In this document: positions 44,352 through 54,900 of the stretch, piece by piece
Position numbering within the stretch: position 1 is the stretch's first letter
Layout: every line of letters begins with the position of its first letter
Notes under the pieces: generated by a model
What the model was told of the DNA's origin: nothing
Database searches by the model: none
What the model saw: the letters and a program-made list of their open reading frames with translations, nothing else
Made by a program: the position numbers and the translations under genes
Assembly (NCBI GenBank): GCA_963816725.1
Contig: CAWFMC010000018.1
Location: 496,001 to 560,000, forward strand
DNA: 64,000 nt
Source of the DNA: CAVSUB01 sp963816725
GTDB lineage: Bacteria > Acidobacteriota > Vicinamibacteria > Vicinamibacterales > 2-12-FULL-66-21
Reading direction: 5' to 3'

Positions 44352-45617
44352 CTACAAGAACCCCGGCGCCCCTCCCCTGAAGTCTCCTCCCAAGATCGAC
44401 GTCGAGCTCGCGCCGAGCCAGTCCTCGATCACCCGGGCGTAGACCGAACGGAAGTCGGTCTCGTAGCGGACGTCGCCGCCGTTGTTCTCCAGCGTGGGAT
44501 TGTCGGCGGTCGGCCGCAGGTTCGGGGCGGTGCCGTAGATGCCGCCACGGACTGCTCCGCCCATCACCAGCATCGCGCTGGCCGCGCCGTGGTCCGTCCC
44601 GTTGCTGCCGTTCTCGGTGATGCGGCGGCCAAACTCTGAAAATTGAAGCACCAGCGTATCGCCGAGCAGGCCCTGGTTCTGCAGATCGTTATAGAACGTC
44701 AGCAGCGAATCGTTCAGCGTCGTCATCAGGGTCGAGTAGGTGCCGTTGACGATGTTGGGTGACTGGCCGGCGTGGGTGTCGTAGCCGCCGGTCTGAACCC
44801 AGAACACGCGGGTGCCGACGCCTTTGTTCATGGCCCCGGCGACCGCGCGCAGCGCCTGCGCGAGTCCGTTGTTCGGATAGGCCACCGTCGGCACGTAGGT
44901 GTTGACCTGGGCCACACGGTCAAGAGTCGCGAAGGCCGCCTGCGCGGTGGAGTTCACGAACGCCAGATGCGGTACCTCGACCGGCAGGTGCGAAGCCATG
45001 CGGACCGCCGAGTCCTTGGCAGCGACCGCGTCGGCGCCGCCATTCGGGCTGGCGAAGGCGTATGCCGACACGCTGGGGATCGATGCGACCCCGACCGTCC
45101 GCGCCAGCAGCGTGTGCGGCGTCTCGCGCACGGTGGACCACGCGGTGAGCGGATCGACCGGCGCCGGCAGCAGATCGAGGTAGCGCCCCAGCCATCCGGC
45201 CCCTTGTGATGAAGCGGGATCGGCGGTCGACCAGATGTCCGTGCCCTGGAAGTGCGAGCGGCTGGAGTTGGCATACCCGGTCCGCTGGATGATCGCGAGC
45301 CGTCCGGCGTTGAAGATGGAACGCAGGCCGGTCAGGCGCGGATTGAGACCCAGCGGCGTTCCGCCGCGATCGGTGCCGATCTGGAGCACGTTCGCGGCCG
45401 GAATCGCAATCGTCGGGCGGCGCGCGTAGTACTGCGGATCCGTGTAGGGGATCACGGTGCTGAGCGAGTCGTTGCCGCCGCTCAGATACAGCACGACGAG
45501 ATTGCGCCGGTTCCGTCCCTGCGCCAGGGCGATGTCCGACAGAAATGCCGGCGCCGCGAACCCCATGGTGAAGGCTGCGACACCTCCTCTGACGAACGTG
45601 CGTCGGGTCATTGGCAT
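44352..45617 (-). CDS. DUF1501 exported protein (Tat signal)
   Basis: 421 aa. Twin-arginine signal TRRTFVRGGVAAFTMGFAAP, then a DUF1501 domain related to the alkaline-phosphatase/sulfatase fold: LVVLYLSGGNDSLSTVIPY, HFQGTDIWSTADP, VQTGGYDTHAGQ, LQFSEFGRRITENGSNGTDH. Biochemical role is not known. It lies 173 bp after a DUF1800 gene on the same strand; the two families co-occur widely in Acidobacteria and Planctomycetes and presumably work together on an exported substrate. Confidence 0.93.
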   Translation of the reverse strand: MPMTRRTFVRGGVAAFTMGFAAPAFLSDIALAQGRNRRNLVVLYLSGGNDSLSTVIPYTDPQYYARRPTIAIPAANVLQIGTDRGGTPLGLNPRLTGLRSIFNAGRLAIIQRTGYANSSRSHFQGTDIWSTADPASSQGAGWLGRYLDLLPAPVDPLTAWSTVRETPHTLLARTVGVASIPSVSAYAFASPNGGADAVAAKDSAVRMASHLPVEVPHLAFVNSTAQAAFATLDRVAQVNTYVPTVAYPNNGLAQALRAVAGAMNKGVGTRVFWVQTGGYDTHAGQSPNIVNGTYSTLMTTLNDSLLTFYNDLQNQGLLGDTLVLQFSEFGRRITENGSNGTDHGAASAMLVMGGAVRGGIYGTAPNLRPTADNPTLENNGGDVRYETDFRSVYARVIEDWLGASSTSILGGDFRGGAPGFL

Positions 45618-45790
45618 GGCTGAAATCCAACCCGGCTAGCAGCCCGGGACCAGCAGGATGCTGAAGAATGCATCCGGCACGGCACATGGGACATCGCAGA
45701 TGTGAGAACACTCGTTACTTTCATCTTCCATCTGTCATCCGCCATGTCATGGACGGGGCGATTCTTTCAGCGGCCTGCCAGTCCCCTGGA

Positions 45791-47257
45791 CTAGACGAAT
45801 TGATAGGCGCCCGATCCGACGATCAGGTGCACGAGTCCGGACGACTTGGTGGCCAGCTGCGTGTCACTGCCGGTCCAGGGCGACGCACCCGAACGGGTGT
45901 AATCGAGCAGCGAGTCGTAGTCGTCTGTCGAGTAGGCCGGCGGCGTGAGCCGATCGAGGACGTAGCCGAGCAGGTCCTCGTGGGTGCTCGCATGACCGCG
46001 CGATAGATCACGCAGTGCAAACTTCTGGTTGGTTGCCAGCTGCGCGGCGAAGTTCATTCGCGCGAGCATACCGCCGCTCGAGAACCACCCGGGACCGAGA
46101 TCCCAGCCGGCCACGTCGGGCGGCTCGAACAGCTGCTGGCCCATGTTGATGAGCGGGCTGAGCGCGTCGTTGACCGAAAAGCCGGACCAGCCGACTTCCT
46201 TCAGCGATCGCGCCACGAACTCCACCGGCCAGCTGTAGCGCTTGTAGTAGTTCGCCGCGTCGCGGAACTGCGGCGACAGCAGCAGCACGCGCATCACCGC
46301 ACTGATCTCGAAGCCGCTGTCGTAGTAGGCGCTCGACATCTGGTTGATGACCGCGGTATCGGGCGGGTCGACCTCGTTGACGAAATAGTTGTACAGCTTG
46401 CGCGCCAGCCGCGGTCCGGTCGCGGGATGCCGTGCGACGGCGGTGATCAGATCGAGGCCGTCCTGCATCCCGGCCGCGGCCGAGCGGTTCGGGATGATCC
46501 TGCCCCCGTCGGCGTAGATCGGGAACGTGAACTCCTTTGCGGTCGTCTCGTGCTGCGCGGCGTTGTAGTTGAAGGTGTAGTGCTGCGCGGCGCCGCTGCC
46601 CGGCCTGGAGAGATTCCAGCCGGTGAAGACCCGCGCGCCGGCGTAGACGTCGGTTTCCGCGAATGTCCCGACGCCCATCGTGAACAGCTCCATCAGCTCG
46701 CGGGCGAAGTTCTCCTGGGGCTGCGCGCGCACGTTGGACCGGCCGTCCAGCCAGACCAGCATGGCCGGATCCTGCGCCACCGCGACCAGCAGATCACGGA
46801 AGTTCCCCAGTGCCCGGGTCCGAAACAGCTCCAGCTGACCGAGCACACCGCCGGCATCCTCCTCCGGCTTCGCGGCCAGCACCCGCGTCGCTTCCGTCGC
46901 ACCGATCTCTCCGGCAATCTTCGTGTAGCCGGTCGCGAAGTGGTTGTGCCAGAAGAGAGCCATCTTCTCCTGGAGCGGCCGCTCGGTGTGGACCATCCGG
47001 AAGAGCCAGCGCTGGCGCGCATCGGTGATGTTCACGGCCGGCTGGAACTCGCCCCGGGCGGTGACGCCGACGTAGCCAGGCTTGCCGATCTGCTCGTCCA
47101 CGGTGTCGGCAATCTGCTGGTACGACAGCAGGCGCGCGAGGACCAGCGTCGCCCCCCCGAACGCCAGCCGCGCGTAGCTGTTGACCTCTTCGTCCGTGGC
47201 CCCGAACCCGGCGCGGCGGAGGATGTGGTCGATCTCCTGTTCACGGCTGTTCGGCAT
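45791..47257 (-). CDS. DUF1800 protein
   Basis: 488 aa from ATG 47257, which has AGGAG in the right place; an upstream in-frame ATG (47323) lies inside a tandem repeat and is rejected. Mostly helical DUF1800 domain: HILRRAGFGATDEEVNSYA, MALFWHNHFATGYTKI, NFARELMELFTMGVGTF, ARVFTGWNL, FEPPDVAGWDLGPGWFSS. No signal peptide is evident, although partners are exported. Function unknown; partner of the DUF1501 gene downstream. Confidence 0.93.
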   Translation of the reverse strand: MPNSREQEIDHILRRAGFGATDEEVNSYARLAFGGATLVLARLLSYQQIADTVDEQIGKPGYVGVTARGEFQPAVNITDARQRWLFRMVHTERPLQEKMALFWHNHFATGYTKIAGEIGATEATRVLAAKPEEDAGGVLGQLELFRTRALGNFRDLLVAVAQDPAMLVWLDGRSNVRAQPQENFARELMELFTMGVGTFAETDVYAGARVFTGWNLSRPGSGAAQHYTFNYNAAQHETTAKEFTFPIYADGGRIIPNRSAAAGMQDGLDLITAVARHPATGPRLARKLYNYFVNEVDPPDTAVINQMSSAYYDSGFEISAVMRVLLLSPQFRDAANYYKRYSWPVEFVARSLKEVGWSGFSVNDALSPLINMGQQLFEPPDVAGWDLGPGWFSSGGMLARMNFAAQLATNQKFALRDLSRGHASTHEDLLGYVLDRLTPPAYSTDDYDSLLDYTRSGASPWTGSDTQLATKSSGLVHLIVGSGAYQFV

Positions 47258-47293
47258 GCTGGTCTCCTGGAGCAATCGCCGCCGGTTGCGGTG

Positions 47294-47335
47294 ACCGTGA
47301 ACCTTGCACCTTGAACCCTGCACCTTGAACCCTGT
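47294..47335. repeat. Heptamer tandem array (ACCTTGA/ACCCTGC x6)
   Basis: Six units in a row: ACCGTGA-ACCTTGC-ACCTTGA-ACCCTGC-ACCTTGA-ACCCTGT. It fills the gap between two minus-strand genes and its last base is part of the TAA stop of the FAD oxidase (47335-47337). Confidence 0.85.
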
Positions 47336-48546
47336 TAAAGCACCCGGCCAAACCCGAAGGCCTCATCTCCCTTCTCGGGCCGGCCGGTCACCCACCGCAT
47401 CGCCAGCCGGCTCGCGAGCCAGGAGGCGCCGGGACCGTGCCGGGCGTCGCCGAGCGCGAAGAAGTGGCGCGGAAAGTTGCGGTGCGGACCGAGGTACGGC
47501 AGCCCGTCGACGGTGGCGTCGTACGGCTGCGCCCAGGACCACGCGGGCAGGGTCCCGGAGATCGGCGGATACAGGAGTGACAGCTCGTACATCAACTGAC
47601 CGGTACGCTGCGTCAGCGCCTGCGGGAGCGTGCGCGGCGCGACGGCGGGCTGGTCGGCGCCCGTCACCATCACTCGACCGTCCTTCAACCATTGCACCAG
47701 GTGCGACGGCGCGTCGTCGTCCTGCACGACGGCCGCGGGCGGGCCGATCGCCTTGCGGACGACTGTGTCGAGCGGATCGGTCACGACGGTGTAGCGGTGG
47801 AACGGCGTCAGGTGGCGCCGCAGGGCGCGCAGGTCGGCCAGCCGCGCGGATGTGGCGACGATCGCCGATTCGGCGTGGATGGTCCCGGTCGCGGTCGTAA
47901 TCTCGATCGATCGGCGCCGGTCCCGGATCCGCGTGACCGGTGACTGCTCGAAGATGCGCGCCTTCCGCGCCGCGGCCGCAGCCGCCAGACCGAGGCACGC
48001 CTTGAACGGATCGCACGTGAAGCCACGCCCGGCGATCGCTCCGTCGGTGTCCAGTCCGGTCGCGCGTCTCGCCGCGGCCGGTGTTTGCCACGTGTGATCG
48101 AGACTCGCGCCTCGTCTCGCGTCCTGCTCGCGTTTCAACGTCGTCCCGTCGCGCAGGGACACCTGCAGCAGCGCGATCGGGTCGAGGTCGCAGCGGATCG
48201 ACAGCCGTCGCAGGGCTGCGGCGAAGTCCAGCGAGGCGCGCCGCGCGCCCGTCCACAGGGTTCGCGCGGTGCGCAGGCCGTGCGCCCGCGTGGTCGCCTG
48301 GAAGGAGGCGTCGAAGTCCTCGCGGATGAGACCGCTCGACGCCGAGGTGCTGCCGGCCCCGAGGCGCTCGGCTTCGAGCAGGATCACGGCCACGCCAGCC
48401 TGACTCAGTGCGTACGCGGTCGAACAACCGGTCAGGCCCCCGCCGATCACGACAACGCCCGTCTCGGCGTCGCCGCGCCAGCGGGGATAGGCCGGGCGCT
48501 TCGATTTCGGGAACCTCTCGAGCCAGAGCGGCGCGTGGCGCACCAT
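47335..48546 (-). CDS. FAD-dependent amino-acid/amine oxidase of the DadA type
   Basis: 403 aa. DAO-fold flavoprotein: VVVIGGGLTGCSTAYALSQA near the N-terminus, EAERLGAGSTSASSGLIRED at the site where this family often binds FAD covalently or positions it, and the C-terminal PYDATVDGLPYLGPH with ARHGPGASWLASRLA. Closest in layout to the DadA and gamma-glutamylputrescine oxidase group; the substrate is unknown. On the coding strand TAGAAT (48563 to 48558) lies 11 nt before the ATG, a good -10 with a very short leader. Confidence 0.85.
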   Translation of the reverse strand: MVRHAPLWLERFPKSKRPAYPRWRGDAETGVVVIGGGLTGCSTAYALSQAGVAVILLEAERLGAGSTSASSGLIREDFDASFQATTRAHGLRTARTLWTGARRASLDFAAALRRLSIRCDLDPIALLQVSLRDGTTLKREQDARRGASLDHTWQTPAAARRATGLDTDGAIAGRGFTCDPFKACLGLAAAAAARKARIFEQSPVTRIRDRRRSIEITTATGTIHAESAIVATSARLADLRALRRHLTPFHRYTVVTDPLDTVVRKAIGPPAAVVQDDDAPSHLVQWLKDGRVMVTGADQPAVAPRTLPQALTQRTGQLMYELSLLYPPISGTLPAWSWAQPYDATVDGLPYLGPHRNFPRHFFALGDARHGPGASWLASRLAMRWVTGRPEKGDEAFGFGRVL

Positions 48547-48633
48547 CAGCGTGGTGGATTCTAGCTGATGGGCGGGTCGCGCTCGCGAGCTGAGGGGAAT
48601 CGCCCTCCGGCCGTCAGCCCGGACGACTTGTCG

Positions 48634-49134
48634 TTACTTCTTCGCGGAGGCAGCGGCCGCAGCCGCCTTCGCCTGTGGTCCGGTCCACGTCCAGCCGGTA
48701 ATCAGCCATCCTCCAGCGCCCGTTTTCAGCACGAACGTCATCTGCGCGGACTCGCGCATCGCCGCCCCTTTGAGCTTGAACGTGTACACGGCAGGGACGA
48801 CGACGTATGCCGTGTCGCCGCTCACTTCCGTCCGCGTCGGCGCCGCGATGGTGACGTTCTGGTCGGTGATGCCCTGCTTCTTCGAGTCCGCATCGAGGGC
48901 TGCCGCCCACGTCTTGAACGCGTCCGCGCCGTGCCACACGAACGGCGCAACTTCGTCGATGATGACCAGGTCGGGCCCGGCGGCATGCGTCGCCGCGGCG
49001 CCCGCAATATCCCCTTTGTTGAACGCTTCCATGAACTTCGTCAGCGGTGCCACGATGTCTGCCGTTGGGGTCTGTGCGCCCGCCGTGGCTACCGACAGCG
49101 CGCATAGCGCTACTCCGAGCATCAACTTCCTCAC
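48634..49134 (-). CDS. Exported SnoaL/NTF2-like (DUF4440-type) protein
   Basis: 166 aa from GTG 49134 (GGAGGAG just upstream; ATG 49122 is the alternative). Signal peptide VRKLMLGVALCALSVATAGA. The mature chain fits the small NTF2-like cone: IVAPLTKFMEAFNKGDIAGA, VWHGADAFKTWAAAL, GDTAYVVVPAVYTFKLKG, and GGWLITGWTWTG. Ends in an Ala/Lys tail. No catalytic role can be assigned. It is divergent from the ADOP permease gene. Confidence 0.75.
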   Translation of the reverse strand: MRKLMLGVALCALSVATAGAQTPTADIVAPLTKFMEAFNKGDIAGAAATHAAGPDLVIIDEVAPFVWHGADAFKTWAAALDADSKKQGITDQNVTIAAPTRTEVSGDTAYVVVPAVYTFKLKGAAMRESAQMTFVLKTGAGGWLITGWTWTGPQAKAAAAAASAKK

Positions 49135-49305
49135 CGCTCCTCCAGTCCGCTGTGACGCGGCCGCGATTCGACCGGCCGCATCGAATGGCTGAGATTGGAC
49201 CGTCGGCGCGGTGGTTGTCAATAGTCGAGGTTGCGTGCAGGCTGCAACACCGCGCACCAGGGTTCATCGGCGGGAACGAAGGTCCGGTCGGCGTCCGCCG
49301 GCCTG

Positions 49306-49311
49306 TAGACT
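49306..49311 (+). promoter_or_regulatory. Putative -10 of the ADOP permease gene (leaderless)
   Basis: TAGACT ends 7 nt before ATG 49319; no ribosome site precedes the ATG. No convincing -35. Confidence 0.4.
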
Positions 49312-49318
49312 GGATGCC

Positions 49319-51739
49319 ATGCACGACGTTCGGCTCGCGCTGCGTCACCTGTTCCGTCGCCCGGCGTTCGCGGTGATCGCGATCCTGACGCTCGCGCTGG
49401 GGATCGGCGCGAACGCGGCCGTGTTCACGGTCTCGAACGCCGTCCTCTTCTCCCCGCTTCCCTACGAGCGGCCCGACGAAGTGGTCATCCTCAACGAGCA
49501 GCGCCCGCAGTTCCCGGCCATGTCGGTCACGCGTGACAACTATGAGGACTGGTGCGCCCGCGCCACCTCGTTCTCCGCGATTGCCGCGTTCCGGACCACG
49601 AGCATGACGCTCACCGGCGTGGGGGACCCGGAGCAAGTCCCGGTCAAGATGATCGCCGCGACGCTCCTCCCGTTGCTCGGCACGACGATCGAGCGTGGCC
49701 GCAACTTCACCGCGGCGGAGGACCGCCCGGGCGGCGAGCGCGTCGCGCTGCTGAGTGCCGCATTTGCCGCGCGCCGGTTCGGCGGTGACGATCCGGTCGG
49801 CCGCACCGTGCAACTCGACAATCGCGCCTACACCGTGGTCGGCGTGCTGCCACACCGGTTCGAGCTGTTCCAGCCGGCGGACATCTTCGTGCCGTTCGGT
49901 CCGTGGGCCGCGTCACTACCCAACGATCCCGGCTGGCACCCGGGCATCTTCCCGATCGCGAGACTGCGTGCCGGCGTGACCCTCGAACAGGCACGTCTCG
50001 AAATGGACGGCATCTCCAAGCAGCTCGAGGTCGAAAAGGCGGAGGCCAATCGCGACGTTCGCGCGCTCGTCACACCGGCCCAGGAACTGCAGGTCGCGAA
50101 CGTGCGACCGGCGTTGATCCTGCTGACCGGCACGGTCGTGCTGGTGCTCCTCATCGCGTGCGCCAACGTCGCCAACCTGCTCCTCGCGCGAGCCGTGGAT
50201 CGCCAGAAGGAGCTGGCGGTCCGGGTCGCCCTTGGCGCGGGCCGGCGGCGGATCGTCCGCCAATTGATCGTGGAGAGCCTCGTGCTGGCGGTGATCGGAG
50301 GGTCCGCCGGGTTGATCGTGGCGGCGTGGGCCGTGTCGCTGCTGTCCACCACGGCGCTGAAGGGGCTGCCGCGCGCGCAAGGCATCGCGCTGAACTGGGA
50401 GGTCATCGGCTTCGCGATGGCGCTCTCGATCGTGACCGGCCTGATCTTCGGGGTCGTTCCGGCGCTCCACGCCTCGCAGCTGCCGCTCCGGGAATCGCTC
50501 AACGAAGAAGGACGTGGCAGCTCGCAGAGCGCCCGGCACACGCGCCTGCGGTCGGCGCTCGTCGTGATGGAGGTCGGGCTGGCCTTGGTGCTGCTCGTCA
50601 GCGCCGGCCTGCTGCTGCGCAGCTTCTCGGCCTTGACGACGGTGTCGCCAGGATTCGCCACCGACCACCTGCTCGTGATCGATCTCCCGCTGTCCCCCAT
50701 CACGTATCGAGACGAGGCCGTGCGGACGGCGGCGGTCGACCGGCTGGTGGCGCGCCTGCAGCAGCTGCCGGGTGTCCGGCGCGCAGCGGTGACGACGATG
50801 CTGCCGATGGCGGGAACGGGCCCGTCGGTGCACTTCAACCGGGCCGCCTACCCGCCCAAGGGACCGGAGGATTACGTGCTGGCCGGCTACCGTGCGGTCA
50901 CGCCGGGCTACCTCGAAACACTGGGCGTCCCGCTCCAGCGGGGACGTCTCATCAAGGACAGCGATCGTGACGGAGCGCCGCCCGTGGTCGTCATCAACGA
51001 AGCGATGGCCCACCAGTACTTCCCTGACCGCGACGCGCTCGGCGAGCGCATCCAGTTCGGCACCGAACCGGACCCCGCCGATCCGACCATCGAGATCGTC
51101 GGCATCGTCGGCGACATGAAGCAGTCATTCGCCGCCGGACCCCAGGCTGAGATGTTCGTCCCGTACGCGCAGGCTCCAGTTCCGGTGCTGGCCCCGATGT
51201 ACCTGAGCACGGCGCTAGTGGTGCGCACGGAAGGGGAGCCGCTGGATATCACGCCGGCTGTTCGCGCAGCGCTTCACGAGGCCGACCCTGGGCAGCCGCT
51301 GGTCAACGTGCGCACCATGGAGGCGGCAATGGCCGGCACTGTCGCACAGCCGCGGATGCAGATGACGCTCGTGATGGTCTTTGCCAGTCTCGCGGTGGCG
51401 CTTGCCGCCATCGGCGTGTACGGCGTCATGGCCTACACGGTGTCGCAGCGCACTGTGGAGATCGGCGTCCGCATGGCGATCGGGGCCTCACCGAACCAGG
51501 TCGTGTCGATGGTGGTGTGGCAAGGGGCGCAGCTGGCCTTTTTTGGCGTCGTATTGGGACTGATCGCGGCGGCGCTCGCGACCGGCGCGATGCAGACCTT
51601 GCTGTTCGAGATCAAGGGGCTGGATCCGCTGACGTTCGTCGCCGCGTCACTCCTCCTAGGCGTAGCCGCATTGCTGGCCAGCTACATCCCCGCGCGGAGA
51701 GCCGCTCGAATCTCCCCAATGGTGGCGATGGGACGGTAG
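49319..51739 (+). CDS. ADOP-family orphan ABC permease (FtsX/MacB-like, duplicated)
   Basis: 806 aa from ATG 49319 (the upstream in-frame extension has no membrane or domain character). Acidobacterial duplicated orphan permease layout: N-terminal helix FRRPAFAVIAILTLALGIGA with NAAVFTVSNAVLF, first MacB-like periplasmic domain (about 60-250), three FtsX helices (about 265-400), then a repeat with helix SALVVMEVGLALVLLVSAG, second periplasmic domain (about 470-680) and three last helices (YGVMAYTVSQRTVEIGVRMA). No ATPase gene is adjacent, as is normal for this family. The cargo is unknown; MacB relatives act on lipoproteins, peptides or drugs. Confidence 0.95.
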   Translation: MHDVRLALRHLFRRPAFAVIAILTLALGIGANAAVFTVSNAVLFSPLPYERPDEVVILNEQRPQFPAMSVTRDNYEDWCARATSFSAIAAFRTTSMTLTGVGDPEQVPVKMIAATLLPLLGTTIERGRNFTAAEDRPGGERVALLSAAFAARRFGGDDPVGRTVQLDNRAYTVVGVLPHRFELFQPADIFVPFGPWAASLPNDPGWHPGIFPIARLRAGVTLEQARLEMDGISKQLEVEKAEANRDVRALVTPAQELQVANVRPALILLTGTVVLVLLIACANVANLLLARAVDRQKELAVRVALGAGRRRIVRQLIVESLVLAVIGGSAGLIVAAWAVSLLSTTALKGLPRAQGIALNWEVIGFAMALSIVTGLIFGVVPALHASQLPLRESLNEEGRGSSQSARHTRLRSALVVMEVGLALVLLVSAGLLLRSFSALTTVSPGFATDHLLVIDLPLSPITYRDEAVRTAAVDRLVARLQQLPGVRRAAVTTMLPMAGTGPSVHFNRAAYPPKGPEDYVLAGYRAVTPGYLETLGVPLQRGRLIKDSDRDGAPPVVVINEAMAHQYFPDRDALGERIQFGTEPDPADPTIEIVGIVGDMKQSFAAGPQAEMFVPYAQAPVPVLAPMYLSTALVVRTEGEPLDITPAVRAALHEADPGQPLVNVRTMEAAMAGTVAQPRMQMTLVMVFASLAVALAAIGVYGVMAYTVSQRTVEIGVRMAIGASPNQVVSMVVWQGAQLAFFGVVLGLIAAALATGAMQTLLFEIKGLDPLTFVAASLLLGVAALLASYIPARRAARISPMVAMGR

Positions 51740-51979
51740 CCGCTCGTCAACGCATCGAGATCTGAAATCCCGCCCGCTTCCGCCGCCAGCATAACCGTTT
51801 CAGCGGCTGAGAGTTTCCTGCCGACTGGCGACCGTTTTCCAACTCCCTGCCCGATGTAAGCAGGCGTCTCGCGTTTCGGATTGCGGAACACGCGAGCGAC
51901 GCGATTTATCTTTGTGGCATCGGTGGGGCCGAGTATCCTCGCCGCCTCTGTCCTGCCAATCCTGACTCGAGGAGGCTCT

Positions 51980-54900
51980 ATGACGCGCTTGGAGCTCAGA
52001 CGCTGGGGTCTGCTGGTGGTCATCCTTGTTGGTGCGGCGGCATCATCAGCGACACTCGCGGCCCAGACGGTCACGGGATCTATTTCCGGCACCGTGGTCG
52101 ACGCGCAGGGGGCGGTCATGCCCGCCGCCACGGTGACGATTCTCAACGAGGCGACGGGTGCGCCCAGGGTGGCCGTCACCGATGCGCGCGGCGACTTTCA
52201 GGTGACCAACCTGCAGGCCGGACAATATACCGTCCGCGTCGAAATCACGAGCTTCCGCCCCTACGAGCGCAAGAACGTGGTGGTGAGCTCCTCGGAGCGC
52301 GTGGCGATCGGCACGATCGCGCTCGAGCTCGGCAGCCTCACCGACACGGTCAGCGTCGAGGCAACGGGTACCCATGTCAACACGACCGAGACGCAGCACG
52401 GCGGCGTCATCACCCGGACGCAAATCGAACAGATCCAGGTGCTCGGGCGCGACGTCACCTCGCTGATGCGGCTGCTGCCGGGGGTCCGCTACACCACCCC
52501 GGTCGACTCGATGGGAGGATCGTTCGGCGTCGACGTGCCCTCGGTCGGCGGCCTGCCGGCGGACTGGAGCAAGGTCATCATCGACGGGGTCGTCGGCAAC
52601 GAAGTCGGCAACAGCGGCATGCAGGCCCAGATGGTCAACCTCGACGCGATTGCCGAGGTGCGCCTGTTGAACAACTCCTACCGCGCCGAGTACGGGCAGT
52701 CGGGTGGCTCGCAGCTGCAGATCATCACCCGCGGCGGCACCTCTGAGTATCGCGGCAGCGGCTATTGGTACGTCCGCAACGAAAAACTCAACAGCACGGA
52801 GTTCTTCAGGGCACGGTCGCAACGGCTCAACGGCATCGAGCCGTTCCCCCCGAAGTACCGCTTCAATACCTACGGCGCCAATCTCGGGGGCCCGGTGGTC
52901 AAAGGAAAGAACAAGGTGTTCTTCTTCTACTCGCTGGAGGCGCCCATCGTCAGTCGCCCGCAGAGCGTGCAGACCTGGCGGATGCCGTCCGCGCTCGAGC
53001 GAAAGGGAGACTTCTCGCAGACCTACGACGCCCAGGGACGTCTGATCAACATCAAGGATCCCCGCAAGTCCGGGCTGGCCTGCAACGCCGTGACCGGCGG
53101 GCCCGGCTGTTTCGAGGGCAACATCATCCCGGCCTCGATGATCAACCCGGCTTATATGCAGGCGATGCTGAACCTGATGCCGCTGCCGGAGTACGACCCG
53201 CGGACGACACAGGGAAATTACAATTACGATTCGGAAGAGATCACCGACGTGCCGAAGATCAACCACGTGGCCCGGGTGGATTGGCGGCCGACCTCGAACG
53301 ACAGCCTGTCGTTCACCTTCAAGGACTGGAAGCAGGACCAGCGCGGCACGCGCATTCCGGCCGGCCCATCCAATTGGGGGTGGTTCAACGCTCACTACAC
53401 GAATACCGACCGCGGCTTCACCGGCAACTACAGCAAGGTGCTGCGGTCCAACATGGTGTGGGACACCGACTTCGGGACGCGGCGGCAGACGGAGGTGTTC
53501 TACCCGCTGAACGAGACGGAGTGGGACAAGACCAACCGGCAGCTGGCCGGCTTCAACGTCGCGCAGTTCCACCCCGAGCTGAACCCCCGCAACGTGCTGC
53601 CGCGCGTCAACTTCGGCAACGTGACCGGCAGGCTGACGCCGAACTTCACCTACGATACCCGCCTGATCGACCAGGGCGAGGGATGGCTGAGCTCGGTGCG
53701 CTCGAACCTGACCTACATCCGCGGCGCCCACTCGCTCAAGACCGGGATGTACTACGAAGACACGCGCAATTCGGAAGGCAAGGGCGGCGTGGGCGGCGGG
53801 TCGTGGTCCGGTGACTTCAACTTCGGCGTCGATACCAACAACCCGCTCGACACCAACTTCGCCTACGCCAACGCGCTGCTCGGCAACATCAACAGCTACA
53901 CCGAGACGAACGGGTACGCGGACGTGCGCGGCCAGCGCCCGTCGGCGGAAGCCTACGTCCAGGACACCTGGAAACCGCTCCGCAACCTCACCGTCGACTA
54001 CGGTGCCCGGTTCCTGTGGTACCGGGCGTGGGCCTCGTTCAAGGACACGAAGTCCGCCTCGTTCGATCCCGATCAGTACGTACCGGGTGGTTCACCGCTG
54101 CTCTATCAACCGGTGCTGGTGAACGGTCAGCAGCGCGCCTTGAATACGGTCACCGGCGAGCTCCGTCCCTATATCTACGTCGGCGGGTTCGTGCCGGGGA
54201 CCGGCGACCCCTACAACGGCATGGTGACCCAGGACGAGTGGGGCAGCTACGGTACCGGCTTCCGTGTCAGCCAAGGCATCGAACCCGAGGGTCGCGCCGG
54301 CCTGGCCTGGGACATCACCGGCACCGGCAAAACCTCGCTGCACGCGAGCATCGGCCGGTACCACAACCCGTTCGTGAATGCCAACGGGCTCGACAACCTG
54401 GCGCGCAATCCGCCGGCCCAGAGCAATCCGGTGCTGCGGTATTCGACGATCGATCAGATGCTCACGCCGGAAGGGGCGGCGGCGTTCGATACGCGGCCGA
54501 GCAGCGGCATCCTCGGGCTCCAGCACGATGCACCAACTCCGAAGAGCCTGAACTACTCGGTCGGCATCCAGCGGGAGATCGGCTGGGGCACAGTCCTCGA
54601 CGTAACCTACGCGGGCAGCCGGACGAAGAACATCGAGGTCTCCTACAACATCAACGACCTTCCGTACGGCACCAACTTCATCGACGTTCACCCCGAGAAC
54701 ATCAACCCGGCGACCGGCACGGTGCTGCCTGCTGACTTCCTGCGGCCCTACCTGGGCTACGGCACCATCGCGATCCGTCAGAACACCGGCGAGACCGACT
54801 ACAACTCGATGCAGGTGCAGCTCAATCGCCGCTACATCAAGGGCCTTCAGTTCGCGCTTGCCTATACCCTGGCCAAAGGCTGGGACACGCGCGTCACCAG

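Noticed and set aside
47258..47323. Upstream ATG for the DUF1800 gene
   Set aside because: It lies in the heptamer array; ATG 47257 has a good ribosome site.
51740..51979. Minus-strand open frame (51682-52179) between the ADOP permease and TonB genes, with a stretch resembling a helix-turn-helix
   Set aside because: It overlaps both flanking genes, has no ribosome site, and its middle has no clear family match by eye; left as a possible remnant only.
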